Of a stretch of DNA of 64,000 bases, positions 21,653-30,741 are shown piece after piece; within the stretch, counting starts at the first letter, position 1, and each line of letters begins with the position of its first letter. A program made the position numbers and the translations under genes. The stretch is taken from positions 4,092,001 through 4,156,000 of the forward strand of contig NZ_BLWC01000001.1 of NCBI RefSeq assembly GCF_013167895.1. Reading direction: 5' to 3'. The notes below the pieces were generated by a model. It was given only the letters and a program-made list of their open reading frames with translations, did not search any database and had not been told where the DNA came from. The DNA comes from Streptomyces fulvorobeus (lineage in GTDB: Bacteria > Actinomycetota > Actinomycetes > Streptomycetales > Streptomycetaceae).

Positions 21653-21685
21653 ACTCCACCACGTCGCTGATGTGGTGGAGTTCAG
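21649..21685. repeat. Perfect 14-bp inverted repeat at the left island end
   Basis: CTGAACTCCACCAC and GTGGTGGAGTTCAG flank a 9-nt loop (21663-21671) right at the ychF stop. The left arm is also complementary to GTGGTGGAGTTC within attL. It could terminate ychF transcription or fold as a recombination structure. Confidence 0.7.
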
Positions 21686-21964
21686 CCCGAAAGTACAAGT
21701 GAGTGATGAGGCCGGGATGACCTCGTTCCGACCTCATCAGTCATGCCCGCCATCTTTGACGGTGCACGAAGGGCCTAAGCTGTCCTCCTGGGGTCTGCGT
21801 CACTGCCAGCGGCGGGGCGCCTGCCGGGAGCGTCGAATACGAGCGGCTGGTGCGTCTCGCCGTCAGTACGAGCCGTGACGCCAACTCATCCGTTCAGTCC
21901 CGCCGGCCCACGCTTCTCGTAGCATAAGAGAAGTTCAAACGCGTGGTCGTGACTGGGGGCAGGG
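21653..21964. other. Island left-end non-coding region
   Basis: No gene is seen in these 312 bases. They hold the end of the 14-bp hairpin, CACCACGTCGCTGAT (21657-21671, repeated at 38216-38230), an 8-bp inverted repeat TGATGAGG/CCTCATCA (21704-21739), and a CTTCTC-N9-GAGAAG palindrome before the AIPR gene. Confidence 0.6.
21913..21933. promoter_or_regulatory. Inverted repeat upstream of the AIPR gene
   Basis: CTTCTC-N9-GAGAAG lies 31 bp before the ATG, in an AT-richer stretch with GCATAAGAG. It is a candidate operator or -10 region for the defence gene. Confidence 0.4.
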
Positions 21965-24121
21965 ATGAGCAAGAGCGGGCAGGCAATGCCGCTGGAAGTC
22001 CGGCATGTTCGCGATGCGTTGAAGCGCGAGTTCGATCCGCTGATCTCGCTCGCTGACTACGAGAAACGTCAGCCGTTGGAACGTGAGAATGCCTTCAACT
22101 CGCGTGCGTTGTCCGCCAGGGCGGCTCGCATGCTCACGGACTGTACGTCCGAGGAAGCTGCCGAGTCGGTGATCGACGGCCGGGACGACTTCGGTATCGA
22201 CGCCGTCGCTTTCTCCGCCTCCGCTCCTGAACTGTGGCTGATCCAGGCCAAATGGAGCGACAAAGGCAAGGCCGGCTTTGACACGAGTGCCGCACACAAG
22301 CTGGTGCACGGCCTGAAGAAGCTCGACAACCGGGACTTCGATCAGTTCAACGAACGGTTCCGCCGTCTCGCTGACCGTGTGCGGTCAGTGCTTGACGTGC
22401 CTACCTGCAAGGTGGTCCTCGTCATCGCTGTCATGGGCGAAGGACACCTTTCTACGGAGACCGAGGCCATACTCGTCGAAGCGGCTGAGGAGTTCGGCGG
22501 CTACACGCGCTCCATCGAGCACCGGGTGTTGAATCAGACGGACTTCCACCGTGCCGTCCGCGAGGACCTCACCCCAGAGCCGATCACCCTCACCGCCACC
22601 ATGACGCAGGGCTGGCATTCCCGGGAAACCCCATTTCAGGCATATTCGGGGCTGGTGGCGGCCGACGAACTCGCTCAGTGGTACGCCGACAACGGAGAGC
22701 GGTTGTACGACCGCAACGTCCGCAGATCGCTGGGCCTGACCGGAGTCAACCAGACGCTCGTCGAGAGTCTGATTCGGGATCCGCAGGGCTTCTGGTACCG
22801 CCATAACGGCATCACGGTTCAGTGCGACAAGATCGAGCCGCATTTCTTCGCGAAGCAGAAACCCAGTGAGCCCGTGAAGCTGGTCCTCGAAAACGCAAGC
22901 GTCGTCAACGGTGCGCAGACCGTCAGTTCTGCCCACCGGGCGTTCCAGCAGAACGAAGAAGCGGTGGGAGAGGCGTACGTCACCGTCCGGATCATCTCAG
23001 TTTCCGGTGCCCCGGAGGGGTTCGCGGGCGAGATCACCGAGGCGACCAACACGCAGAACCACATGGAGCGGTCGGACTTCATCGCGATCAAGCCAGTACA
23101 GAGCCTGATCCGTGAGGACTTCCGACTCTCTCTTGACAAGGACTACGTATTCAAGCGCGGTGAGATTGAGCCGTCGCCGGCGTTCGGATGCTCGGTCCGC
23201 GAGGCCGCCACTGCCCTTGCCTGCGCTCACCCAGACCCGGCCCTGGCGGTACGGGTGAAGGGCTCAGCCGACGCGCTCTGGGAGGACGGTCCTGGGGGCA
23301 TTTACACCCGACTGTTCGGGCGCAGGCCCAGCGCATATCAGATCTGGCGTAGCGTCCTACTTATGCGGCGGGTGCGGGAGTCCTTGCACGAGGTCCGCTC
23401 CACGCTCACCGGACGGGCGGGTTCGATCGCTGACAGTGGTGCTCTGCTGGTGGCGCACATGGTCGCCCAGCAGGTCGGCTCAGAGGGAATCGACGAACCA
23501 GACTCAGGTTGGGAGTCCTCTCTGGAGGCCGTACCGGCGCGGGTCGGCGCAACGCTTGCCCAGCTTATCCCGCTGGTGAACCACCTTTTTGGGGGCGGAA
23601 GTTACATCACCAGCACCTTCGCCAGCGAGGAACGCTCCCGAAAACTGGTCGCCGCCGTCCTTCAGGCGCTCTCCGACGGTACGGATGCCGGAGACCTCGC
23701 TGCGTACCAGCAGCGGGACGACTCGAAGCCGCCCAGGCGCCCCAATACCGTGACCCTGCTGATCGACCATGACCGTATTCCATCCGGTACCAGGCTGATG
23801 TACCACCCCAGCGCGACGGAGGAGCAGGCCATCGGGGACTGGCTGAACGCTGACCCGCGCCGGGCCTACGCGACCTGGGTCAACGACCGGCGCAAGCCGT
23901 TGCTCTGGGAGGCTGACGGGAGCCGTTACTCGCCAAGCGGCCTGGTCACGCATATCTGGCAGCAGGCCCAGTGGCGCGAGGCGTGGAGCGCGGTCCAGGG
24001 GCCAAAACAGTGGGGTGTGCTGGGCGAGGATGGAACGCTTGTTGACCTTGCAGAGCAGCTCTGGCAGCAGCTCCTGACGGAGTCCTTGCCTGAGGAGGAA
24101 CAGTTCGAGTCGCTCCAGTAA
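21965..24121 (+). CDS. AIPR (abortive infection phage resistance) family protein
   Basis: The protein is 718 aa; ATG 21965 follows GGGGGCAGGG. The N-terminal part has GRDDFGIDAVAF and, 15 residues on, WLIQAKW (D79 and Q94-A-K96), the Asp...Q-x-K pattern of Mrr-type restriction nucleases. The middle (about 225-420) matches the AIPR domain: YDRNVRRSLGLTGVNQTLVESL, FWYRHNGITVQCDKI, NASVVNGAQTVSSAHRAF, EATNTQNHMERSDF. Residues about 610-690 resemble the small RAMA/DUF4357 module (LLWEADGSRYSPSGLVTHIW) seen in restriction systems. AIPR proteins are linked to phage abortive infection, so a nuclease acting on infection is a reasonable inference. It is the first gene of the island, alone on its strand before a convergent gene. 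Confidence 0.82.
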   Translation: MSKSGQAMPLEVRHVRDALKREFDPLISLADYEKRQPLERENAFNSRALSARAARMLTDCTSEEAAESVIDGRDDFGIDAVAFSASAPELWLIQAKWSDKGKAGFDTSAAHKLVHGLKKLDNRDFDQFNERFRRLADRVRSVLDVPTCKVVLVIAVMGEGHLSTETEAILVEAAEEFGGYTRSIEHRVLNQTDFHRAVREDLTPEPITLTATMTQGWHSRETPFQAYSGLVAADELAQWYADNGERLYDRNVRRSLGLTGVNQTLVESLIRDPQGFWYRHNGITVQCDKIEPHFFAKQKPSEPVKLVLENASVVNGAQTVSSAHRAFQQNEEAVGEAYVTVRIISVSGAPEGFAGEITEATNTQNHMERSDFIAIKPVQSLIREDFRLSLDKDYVFKRGEIEPSPAFGCSVREAATALACAHPDPALAVRVKGSADALWEDGPGGIYTRLFGRRPSAYQIWRSVLLMRRVRESLHEVRSTLTGRAGSIADSGALLVAHMVAQQVGSEGIDEPDSGWESSLEAVPARVGATLAQLIPLVNHLFGGGSYITSTFASEERSRKLVAAVLQALSDGTDAGDLAAYQQRDDSKPPRRPNTVTLLIDHDRIPSGTRLMYHPSATEEQAIGDWLNADPRRAYATWVNDRRKPLLWEADGSRYSPSGLVTHIWQQAQWREAWSAVQGPKQWGVLGEDGTLVDLAEQLWQQLLTESLPEEEQFESLQ

Positions 24122-24385
24122 GGGCAGCTTCCGGCAACGCCCGACACAGTGACGCGTGTCGGCGAACCAGCTCCGCCTCGGTCTCCTACCGATTCGGCGT
24201 TTGGTGGGCGAGGCGCTAGCGAGGAGCGCGCGGCGCTCTGCGCGAGCCTCGGTGACTTCGATGCGCAAAGTGCACGGCCTCAACGTGAATCGGAAGTCGA
24301 AGTCCCGTCCGACGACGCGTGAGCTGATCCGCGCGGCCGAACCCCCCTTGACCCTGATGCCGAACCTTTCCAGGATGAGGAAGTT

Positions 24386-25225
24386 TCAGGCCCCCTCTGC
24401 GAACCGGGGCCGAGCCGTGTGCCGCGAGATGCGCGGCATCGTCTCGCCTGGTGAACGACGGAGCAGCTTCATGTCGCGGCCCTCGACCCAGGCGTTCCAG
24501 GACTTGAGGTAGTAGAGCAGGTGCTCTCGCGAGTCGTCGCGCCTGCGGTGGGCCTTCCCGGCCGCCAGGTTCAGCAGCGTATTGCGCAGAGTCAGCCGCG
24601 GGTCACCGATGCGCAGCCCCGCACCGGTGACCAGGGCCTCGTGCCAGGGGAGCTGATCGAGCTCGGGACGGGCGTCGGTGGTCGCGTACCAGCCGACCGC
24701 AGCGGCCGTCACGGTGATGCGGAACGCCTTGTTCATCGGGATCGCCGCCCGGACAGCGTCCCGCATACAGGGGTGCTGGTCGAGGACGGTGAGCAGTAGA
24801 TCGTTACTGACGGCGGCGCTCTGCCCGCTCCACGCGGAGTCCGGGGCGGTCAGATAGAGGTGCAGACCGCGCAGAGCGGCGGCCAGGTGGGTGCTGTGCT
24901 CCTCGCCCGCCAGGGCCAAGGCGTCGCGTCCGCTCCGCTTGCGGCCGGTGTCCATCACTGTGAACGCGGACTGCGCCACCCCGCGTGTCACCACGCACTG
25001 CACGGGGATGCCCGCCTTCGCGACCGCCTCCAACCGGTGCTGGCCGTCGATCAGTGCCCCGTGGTCGTCGAAGGCGATGCCCTGGTGGGTGAGCTGCCAC
25101 TCGCCGCGCTCGATCTGCTGGGTGAGCTGCTGGACGAACGCTTTGCTCAGCGGGCGGTTCCTGGTGTTGCACAGCAACCACTCGCGAGCCAGCTCGGGCG
25201 TGATCACTTCTACGTTGCTCTGCAT
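24386..25225 (-). CDS. DGQHR/ParB-like protein, possible regulator of the R-M operon
   Basis: The protein is 279 aa from ATG 25225 (MQSNVEVITPELAREWL), with GGAGGGG 7 nt upstream. It has a ParB/sulfiredoxin-like start: ITPELAREWLLCNTRNRPLS, QQIERGEWQLTHQGIAFD, then ALIDGQHRLEAVAKAGIPVQ. The DGQHR motif is shared with DndB, the regulator of DNA phosphorothioation genes, and with phage and mobile-element proteins. The rest is helical with no further motif. It is divergent from the HTH-methyltransferase gene and shares a 136-bp promoter region that holds a palindrome. A regulatory role is inferred from motif and position; a role in replication or partition of a former mobile element is the alternative. 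Confidence 0.65.
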   Translation of the reverse strand: MQSNVEVITPELAREWLLCNTRNRPLSKAFVQQLTQQIERGEWQLTHQGIAFDDHGALIDGQHRLEAVAKAGIPVQCVVTRGVAQSAFTVMDTGRKRSGRDALALAGEEHSTHLAAALRGLHLYLTAPDSAWSGQSAAVSNDLLLTVLDQHPCMRDAVRAAIPMNKAFRITVTAAAVGWYATTDARPELDQLPWHEALVTGAGLRIGDPRLTLRNTLLNLAAGKAHRRRDDSREHLLYYLKSWNAWVEGRDMKLLRRSPGETMPRISRHTARPRFAEGA

Positions 25226-25272
25226 GACGTCCCCTCCATTGCCATCACCGGCAGCACCCGTCGATAGCAACG

Positions 25273-25301
25273 ATGAGAGCATCGCCTGAAAGCATTGTCA
25301 A
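25273..25301 (-). promoter_or_regulatory. Promoter of the DGQHR gene
   Basis: On the minus strand TTGACA (25296-25301), a 17-bp spacer and TCTCAT (25273-25278). The -35 is a perfect consensus and the -10 is 4/6. It lies 48 bp before the ATG. Confidence 0.6.
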
Positions 25302-25327
25302 ACAGTATTCTGCCGTGCTGTACTGTT
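25301..25327. promoter_or_regulatory. Candidate operator between divergent island genes
   Basis: AACAGTA-N13-TACTGTT, a 7-bp perfect inverted repeat that touches the -35 of the leftward promoter and covers the rightward promoter region. It is placed to control both the DGQHR gene and the methyltransferase operon. Confidence 0.5.
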
Positions 25328-25361
25328 CGTGCGTGTTCGATGAAGACGAAGGGGGCTGCTG

Positions 25362-27446
25362 ATGGCCGCACAGACCACGGTGAGTACCTCCGACATCGCC
25401 CGTATCGCGGACGTCGGCCGCGCGACCGTGACCAACTGGCGGCGCCGCCACTCCGACTTCCCCGCTCCCACGGGCGGTACGGAATCACGTCCCACGTTCA
25501 CGCTGGAGGATGTGGAGGGGTGGCTGGCCGAGCATGGCCGCCTCCCGCAGTTCACCGAGCAGCAGCAGTTGTGGCGTGAGCTGCTGCGAGAGGCCGAGGG
25601 GTCGGGGCTGACTGAAGCGATGGCCCGGGCCGCGCTCTTCCTCGCCTTCCTGGAACGCGAAGGTCACACCTCACGGGAGACGCGTTACCTTCACTACGCC
25701 GAAGGGCCGGACCTGGAACACGAGAGTCTCGGTGACGGCATGCTCGACGAGATCGGCAGAGCACTTCAGGACATGCCTGAGCCGCTCGCCCTGCTGCGTT
25801 CCGCGTCGCTGATGCGTGAGCTCGCGGCTGCCGCGACACGGCAGACGCCGGACGAGGTCCTGTCGGACATGCTCGACCGCTACGCGAGCGAGTCGCGAAG
25901 GCGCGGGCCGGGGACCCCGGCGGCGGTGGCCCACTTCATGGCGACACTGGCCAAGGCCGCCTCGCCGGACGGCGCGCTGAGCGCCGTACTCGACCCGGCA
26001 TGCGGGACGGGGGACCTGCTGGAGGCGGCCCGGATCCAGGGGGCCACGCAGCTTGACGGCCAGGACCGGGAGCTGCATTTGGCCCAGCTGGCCGCGTCCC
26101 GGCTCTCCCTCCGGCTGGGCGGGAAAGGGTACTGCTCTGTCGATGCCGAGGACGCTCTCGCCCGATCCCGGCATACGGGTGGGGAGTTCGACGCGGTCCT
26201 GTGCAATCCCCCGTACAACGAACGTGACTGGGGCGCGGACGAGTTGGCGTACGACTCCCGCTGGGAGTATGGCCTGCCGTCCCGGTCCGAGTCCGAGCTC
26301 GCCTGGGTGCAGCACAGCCTGTCGCGGGTGCGGCCGGGTGGTGTGGTGGTCATGCTGCTGCCGCCGTCCGTCGCCTCCCGGAGTTCTGGGCGGCGGATCC
26401 GGGCGGCGCTCGTACGGCACGGCGCGCTGCGGGCTGTGTTGGCACTGCCTGCCGGGGCCGCTCCGCCGGCGCACATCGGGCTGCATCTGTGGGTCCTGCG
26501 GAGGCCGGGCGGGGGCAACGGCGCAGAGGCCAGCCATGTGCTGTTCATGAACTGCAAGTCGTTGCCGGACATGAACAGCCGTGGCGGGCGTCCCTCCGTC
26601 ACCTACCGAGAGCTGCTTGCAGCGCCTGAGAAGTGTCTTGCCATGCCAGGCGTGTACCGTGCCGTCCCAATCACGGATCTGCTCGACGACACAGTCGACC
26701 TCACGCCCGCGCCACGACTCGCGGGGGAGCGCGGCATGCCGCAGGTAGACGACCTCCGCCGTACCCTGAGCGGCCGTCGCGACAGCCTCGGCTCCGTGCT
26801 GTCGCAGGCATCGGCACTCGCCCCGAGCGACGATTGGGGCGTCTCCCGGACGGGCGGGCCATGGACGATGGCCCCGCTCGCCGATCTGATCCGTACGGGG
26901 GCGCTGACTCTGCTCAAGCCCAAGGCGAAGGGCGGCAGCGGGGATTCGGATGGCGACGATCCCGTCCTCACGGCTGCGGATGTGAACGAGGGGCGCTCCC
27001 CGTCCGGGCGCGGTCCGGCAGGGGATGAGGACGCGGTGCGGATCAAGGTCGGGGACGTGATCATCCCCGGGACCCTGCTGTCCGCGGACAGGACCGCCGC
27101 GCGGGTTGCGGACGACACCGACGCGGGGGCCCTGCTCGGCAGGAACCTGCACCTGCTGCGCCCGGACGAGGCGCGGCTCGACCCGTGGTTCCTGGTCGGC
27201 TTCCTCGCCGACCCGGCCAATATGCAGCGGGCGAGCCAGGGGACGTCGATCGTTCGGGTGGACGCGCGCAGGCTCCAAGTGCCCTTGCTGCCGCTGGAGG
27301 AGCAGCAGACATACGGGGCGGCGTTCCGGCGGCTACACACCTTTACGACGGCTCTGCGCCGGGCTGCGCTCCAGGGTGAGGAGACTGCCGGGAAGTTGCG
27401 GGCCGCGCTCACGACAGGCGCTTTGCGGCCCCCGCCACCGGCCTGA
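25362..27446 (+). CDS. N6-adenine DNA methyltransferase with N-terminal HTH and S-like C-terminus
   Basis: The protein is 694 aa. Residues 7-60 form a MerR/excisionase-like helix-turn-helix (TSDIARIADVGRATVTNWRR, then LEDVEGWLAEHGRLPQ). The catalytic domain has motif I DPACGTGDLLEA (from residue 211) and motif IV NPPY (282-285), so it should methylate adenine in DNA. From about residue 510 it looks like half of a type I specificity subunit: PLADLIRTG, IKVGDVIIPGTLLSAD, LRPDEARLDPWFLVGFL, then VPLLPLEEQQTYGAAFRRL. It thus combines modification, target recognition and a DNA-binding head in one chain. It heads the operon, 92 bp before hsdM. It may be an accessory methylase, a BREX/Pgl-like enzyme or a regulator; the fusion is unusual. 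Confidence 0.8.
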   Translation: MAAQTTVSTSDIARIADVGRATVTNWRRRHSDFPAPTGGTESRPTFTLEDVEGWLAEHGRLPQFTEQQQLWRELLREAEGSGLTEAMARAALFLAFLEREGHTSRETRYLHYAEGPDLEHESLGDGMLDEIGRALQDMPEPLALLRSASLMRELAAAATRQTPDEVLSDMLDRYASESRRRGPGTPAAVAHFMATLAKAASPDGALSAVLDPACGTGDLLEAARIQGATQLDGQDRELHLAQLAASRLSLRLGGKGYCSVDAEDALARSRHTGGEFDAVLCNPPYNERDWGADELAYDSRWEYGLPSRSESELAWVQHSLSRVRPGGVVVMLLPPSVASRSSGRRIRAALVRHGALRAVLALPAGAAPPAHIGLHLWVLRRPGGGNGAEASHVLFMNCKSLPDMNSRGGRPSVTYRELLAAPEKCLAMPGVYRAVPITDLLDDTVDLTPAPRLAGERGMPQVDDLRRTLSGRRDSLGSVLSQASALAPSDDWGVSRTGGPWTMAPLADLIRTGALTLLKPKAKGGSGDSDGDDPVLTAADVNEGRSPSGRGPAGDEDAVRIKVGDVIIPGTLLSADRTAARVADDTDAGALLGRNLHLLRPDEARLDPWFLVGFLADPANMQRASQGTSIVRVDARRLQVPLLPLEEQQTYGAAFRRLHTFTTALRRAALQGEETAGKLRAALTTGALRPPPPA

Positions 27447-27538
27447 ACCCGTGCGAGCCTCCCCGCACACACGACACACTGAGCGCGTACGTACCGCACT
27501 GAAGTAATCGCCGCCCCGGCGGCCCGGAAAGGACAACG

Positions 27539-29563
27539 GTGGAGCAGGACCACAGCAGGCACTCGGAGATGATCAACTTCATCTGGAAAGTCGCCGACTT
27601 GCTGCGCGGCGACTTCCGGGCGCATGACTACGGGAAGATCATTCTTCCGTTCACGGTGCTGCGGCGTCTGGACTGTGTGCTGGAGCCGACGAAGGTCGAA
27701 GTGCTCGCGGAAGTTGCGGAGATGGAAGAGCGAGGTCGACCGCTGGCCTACCGGGAGATGAAGCTCCGTGAGGTTGCGGGGCACGGCTTCTACAACACCA
27801 GCGAACTCACCTTCAAGCTGATCGCTAAGGATCATTCACAGGCGCAGACGCTGCTGAAGTCGTACTACGGCGCCTTCTCCGAAAACGCCCGGAAGATTCT
27901 CGACCGCTACAACTTCGAGAAGCACATCGCCGATCTGCAGGAGAAGGGGCTGCTCTACCAGGTGGTTGGCGAATTCGCCAAGATCGATCTGCGGCTACCG
28001 AAGGGGCCGGACGACAAGGACGGCATCGACAACCATCAGATGGGCTACATCTTCGAGGAGCTCATCCGGAAGTTTTCCGAAGACAACCCCGCAGGTGAGC
28101 ACTTTACACCGCGCGAGGTGGTAAGGCTGATGGTGAACCTGCTGCTGGCCCCGGATGAAGGGGAGGGCAAGACCAGGACGGTCCTCGACCCAGCCTGCGG
28201 GACGGGCGGCATCCTCAGCGAGACCGAGGAGCACATCAAGCGCAAGGCCCCGCAAACGACTGTCGGGCTGTACGGGCAGGAGCTGAACCCTGAGTCGCAC
28301 GCCATCTGCCAGTCCGACCTGCTGATCAAGGGGCAGGAACCGGACAACATCAAGTACGGGAACTCCTTCACCCAGGATGGCCACAAGGAGCAGAAGTTCG
28401 ACTATCTGGTCGCGAACCCGCCCTTCGGAGTGGAGTGGAAGAAGGTCAAGCAGGATGTGGAGCGGTTCGCCAGAAACGGGGATCGTTTCCAAGCGGGACT
28501 GCCGAGGATCAGTGACGGTTCCTTCCTCTTCCTCCAGCACATGATCTCGAAGATGAAGCCGGCGCGTCCTGACGGGAAGGGCGGCTTCGAGGGCGGAAGC
28601 CGTATCGCGATCGTCTTCAACGGGTCGCCGCTGTTCAGCGGTGGGGCGGGCTCCGGCGAGTCCGACATCCGGCGGTGGATCTTGGAGGAAGAGGACCTGC
28701 TGGAGGCCATCGTGGCTCTGCCGGACCAGCTCTTCTACAACACCGGCATCTCCACCTACTTCTGGATCCTGTCGAACCGGAAGCACCGGGGCCTCAAGGA
28801 CAAGGTCATCTTGCTGGATGCGCGAGGCCAGTGGACGAAGATGCGGAAATCGCTGGGCGACAAGCGAAAAGTCATCTCCGATTCCCAGATCGCAGCGGTG
28901 ACGGACATGTACATGGAGGCGGTGGCTGCGGCGGCTGATCCTGAACAGTCGCCGCCGGAGAACGTGAAGATTCTCGAAACGAAGGAGTTCGGTTACCAGC
29001 GCATCACCGTGGAAAGGCCGTTGAAGTTGCGCTTCGAGGTCACGGAAGAGACGCTGACAGCTCTCCGGGCTTCGGCTGCGATCGACAAGGCGGTTGATGC
29101 GGGGGCGTTCACGGATGCGCTGAAGTTGCTGGTGGGCGAGCGTTGGGCGACAAAGGCGGAGGCGTGGGACGCGATTCGTCAGGCGATGGTGCCAGCGGGC
29201 CTGATGATGCCGACGGGCAAGCCCTTCCAGAAGGCGCTACGGGATGTGGTGGGGGTGCGCGACCCCGAGGGCGAGGAGCAGTACCTCAAAAAAGGCGACC
29301 CGCACCCGGAACCGGACCCCGACCTTCGTGACAACGAGAACGTGCCGCTGGAGGAGGACATCGACGCGTATATGAAGCGCGAGGTGTTGGAACACGTGCC
29401 GGACGCGTGGGTGGACCACACGAAGACGAAGATCGGGTACGAGATTCCATTCAGTCGGCAGTTCTATGTGTATGCGCCGCCGATGCCGTTGGAGGCGATT
29501 GACGCGGAGCTGATGTCACTGGAGACCGAGGTCCGACGGCTGCTTGGGGAGGTGACGAAGTGA
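27539..29563 (+). CDS. hsdM: Type I restriction-modification methyltransferase subunit
   Basis: The protein is 674 aa; GTG 27539 follows AAAGGA. An N-terminal helical domain (EMINFIWKVADLLRGDF) precedes the methylase core with motif I DPACGTGGIL (from residue 218) and motif IV NPPFG (293-297). HFTPREVVRLMVNLL and the long C-terminal region (about 490-674) match the longer HsdM subclass. It methylates adenine in the recognition site and holds HsdS in the M2S complex. The stop overlaps the hsdS start by 4 nt, indicating translational coupling. Confidence 0.93.
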   Translation: MEQDHSRHSEMINFIWKVADLLRGDFRAHDYGKIILPFTVLRRLDCVLEPTKVEVLAEVAEMEERGRPLAYREMKLREVAGHGFYNTSELTFKLIAKDHSQAQTLLKSYYGAFSENARKILDRYNFEKHIADLQEKGLLYQVVGEFAKIDLRLPKGPDDKDGIDNHQMGYIFEELIRKFSEDNPAGEHFTPREVVRLMVNLLLAPDEGEGKTRTVLDPACGTGGILSETEEHIKRKAPQTTVGLYGQELNPESHAICQSDLLIKGQEPDNIKYGNSFTQDGHKEQKFDYLVANPPFGVEWKKVKQDVERFARNGDRFQAGLPRISDGSFLFLQHMISKMKPARPDGKGGFEGGSRIAIVFNGSPLFSGGAGSGESDIRRWILEEEDLLEAIVALPDQLFYNTGISTYFWILSNRKHRGLKDKVILLDARGQWTKMRKSLGDKRKVISDSQIAAVTDMYMEAVAAAADPEQSPPENVKILETKEFGYQRITVERPLKLRFEVTEETLTALRASAAIDKAVDAGAFTDALKLLVGERWATKAEAWDAIRQAMVPAGLMMPTGKPFQKALRDVVGVRDPEGEEQYLKKGDPHPEPDPDLRDNENVPLEEDIDAYMKREVLEHVPDAWVDHTKTKIGYEIPFSRQFYVYAPPMPLEAIDAELMSLETEVRRLLGEVTK

Positions 29564-30741
29564 GCATCGTCCGCGTAAAGACCGTTGTCCAGAACTTCAC
29601 GATTAAGTCAGACGGGTTGGCTCACCCTTTTATCGGGCTGGAGAATCTAGAGAGCGGAACTGGCAGGCTGCTAGTTGATCCGATTCCATGCAAATCTGCT
29701 GAAGACAGTCTTGTGCATCAACGGGGAGACGTCCTATTCAGTAAGCTGCGCCCTTATCTGGCTAAGTCTTACCTTCCGCAGATGTCGGGGACGGCCACAG
29801 GGGAGCTTCTCGTGCTGCGGCCGAAAAAATTGATCAGCACTCGCTTTCTGATGTACTTGACCCTTTCGGGCCCTTGGGTCGAATGGGCCAATGTTTCTGC
29901 TTATGGAACGAAGATGCCTCGCACCTCATGGGAGCTGATGGGTGAGTTCCGGTTTTCCTTGCCGTCGCTTGAAATGCAGGAACGTATCGCGGAGTTTCTA
30001 GATGGTGAGATCGAAAAGATCGATGCCATCAGCCAAGCAAGGAAGCGGCAAGGTGTTCTGCTTGGTCGGCATCGAGCGGTAGCCCTTTCCGGCCTCTTCA
30101 CGCGAGCCAGCTCTTCGGTGCCGACTCGGTTGAAATACCTAATGCGAAACAAGCCGCGTTATGGTGTTCTGGTTCCAGAATTCACTGACAATGGTGTGCC
30201 CTTCGTGCGTATCAACGACCTGCTGGACTTGCGGGGGCGAGCAGCTTCTCTTGTGCGCATTCCTGAGGATCTATCGCAGCAGTACGCCCGTACCCGTGTC
30301 CAGCCGAACGACATTCTGCTCAGTGTTGTCGGAACTCTAGGGCGCGCCGCATTGGCACCAGCCGAGTTGGAAGGAGCCAATATCGCGCGTGCGGTCGCTG
30401 CACTGCGGGTTCGGCATGACGTCGATCCCGGCTTGTTCATCCGCTGGATCGAGACCGCTGACTTCATGCGTCAAGCCCTCAACGCGACGGGCAGTGACAC
30501 AGCACAGCCGACTCTGGGTATGGAAGACCTCGCGAACTTCAACCTCCGGTGGCCGACAGACGCTCACGAGCAGCGGCGACTGGCCCGCGAGGTGGAAGAG
30601 GTGGCTAAGCATCACGACGAACTGGCTGCTTGCTACGAGAAGCAAACCCGTCTGCTCTCCGAGCGTCGCCGCGCCCTGATTACCGCCGCAGTGACCGGCC
30701 AAATCGATGTAACAACCGCACGGGGGGTGCGAGTTCCGTGA
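29560..30741 (+). CDS. hsdS: Type I restriction-modification specificity subunit
   Basis: The protein is 393 aa with two target-recognition domains, each followed by a conserved helix (EMQERIAEFLDGEIEKIDAI and EQRRLAREVEEVAKHHDELA). Composition is clearly less GC-rich than the neighbouring genes in the first TRD (about 29570-30150), which is usual for exchangeable specificity domains and signals transfer. It determines the bipartite DNA site recognised by the complex; the site cannot be read from sequence. The ATG-like start GTG 29560 lies inside the end of hsdM, and its stop overlaps the hsdR start. Confidence 0.92.
   Translation: MSIVRVKTVVQNFTIKSDGLAHPFIGLENLESGTGRLLVDPIPCKSAEDSLVHQRGDVLFSKLRPYLAKSYLPQMSGTATGELLVLRPKKLISTRFLMYLTLSGPWVEWANVSAYGTKMPRTSWELMGEFRFSLPSLEMQERIAEFLDGEIEKIDAISQARKRQGVLLGRHRAVALSGLFTRASSSVPTRLKYLMRNKPRYGVLVPEFTDNGVPFVRINDLLDLRGRAASLVRIPEDLSQQYARTRVQPNDILLSVVGTLGRAALAPAELEGANIARAVAALRVRHDVDPGLFIRWIETADFMRQALNATGSDTAQPTLGMEDLANFNLRWPTDAHEQRRLAREVEEVAKHHDELAACYEKQTRLLSERRRALITAAVTGQIDVTTARGVRVP

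Noticed and set aside
24156-24512. Small forward ORF between the AIPR and DGQHR genes
   Set aside because: It has no start signal, overlaps the end of the DGQHR gene antisense and shows no family motif.
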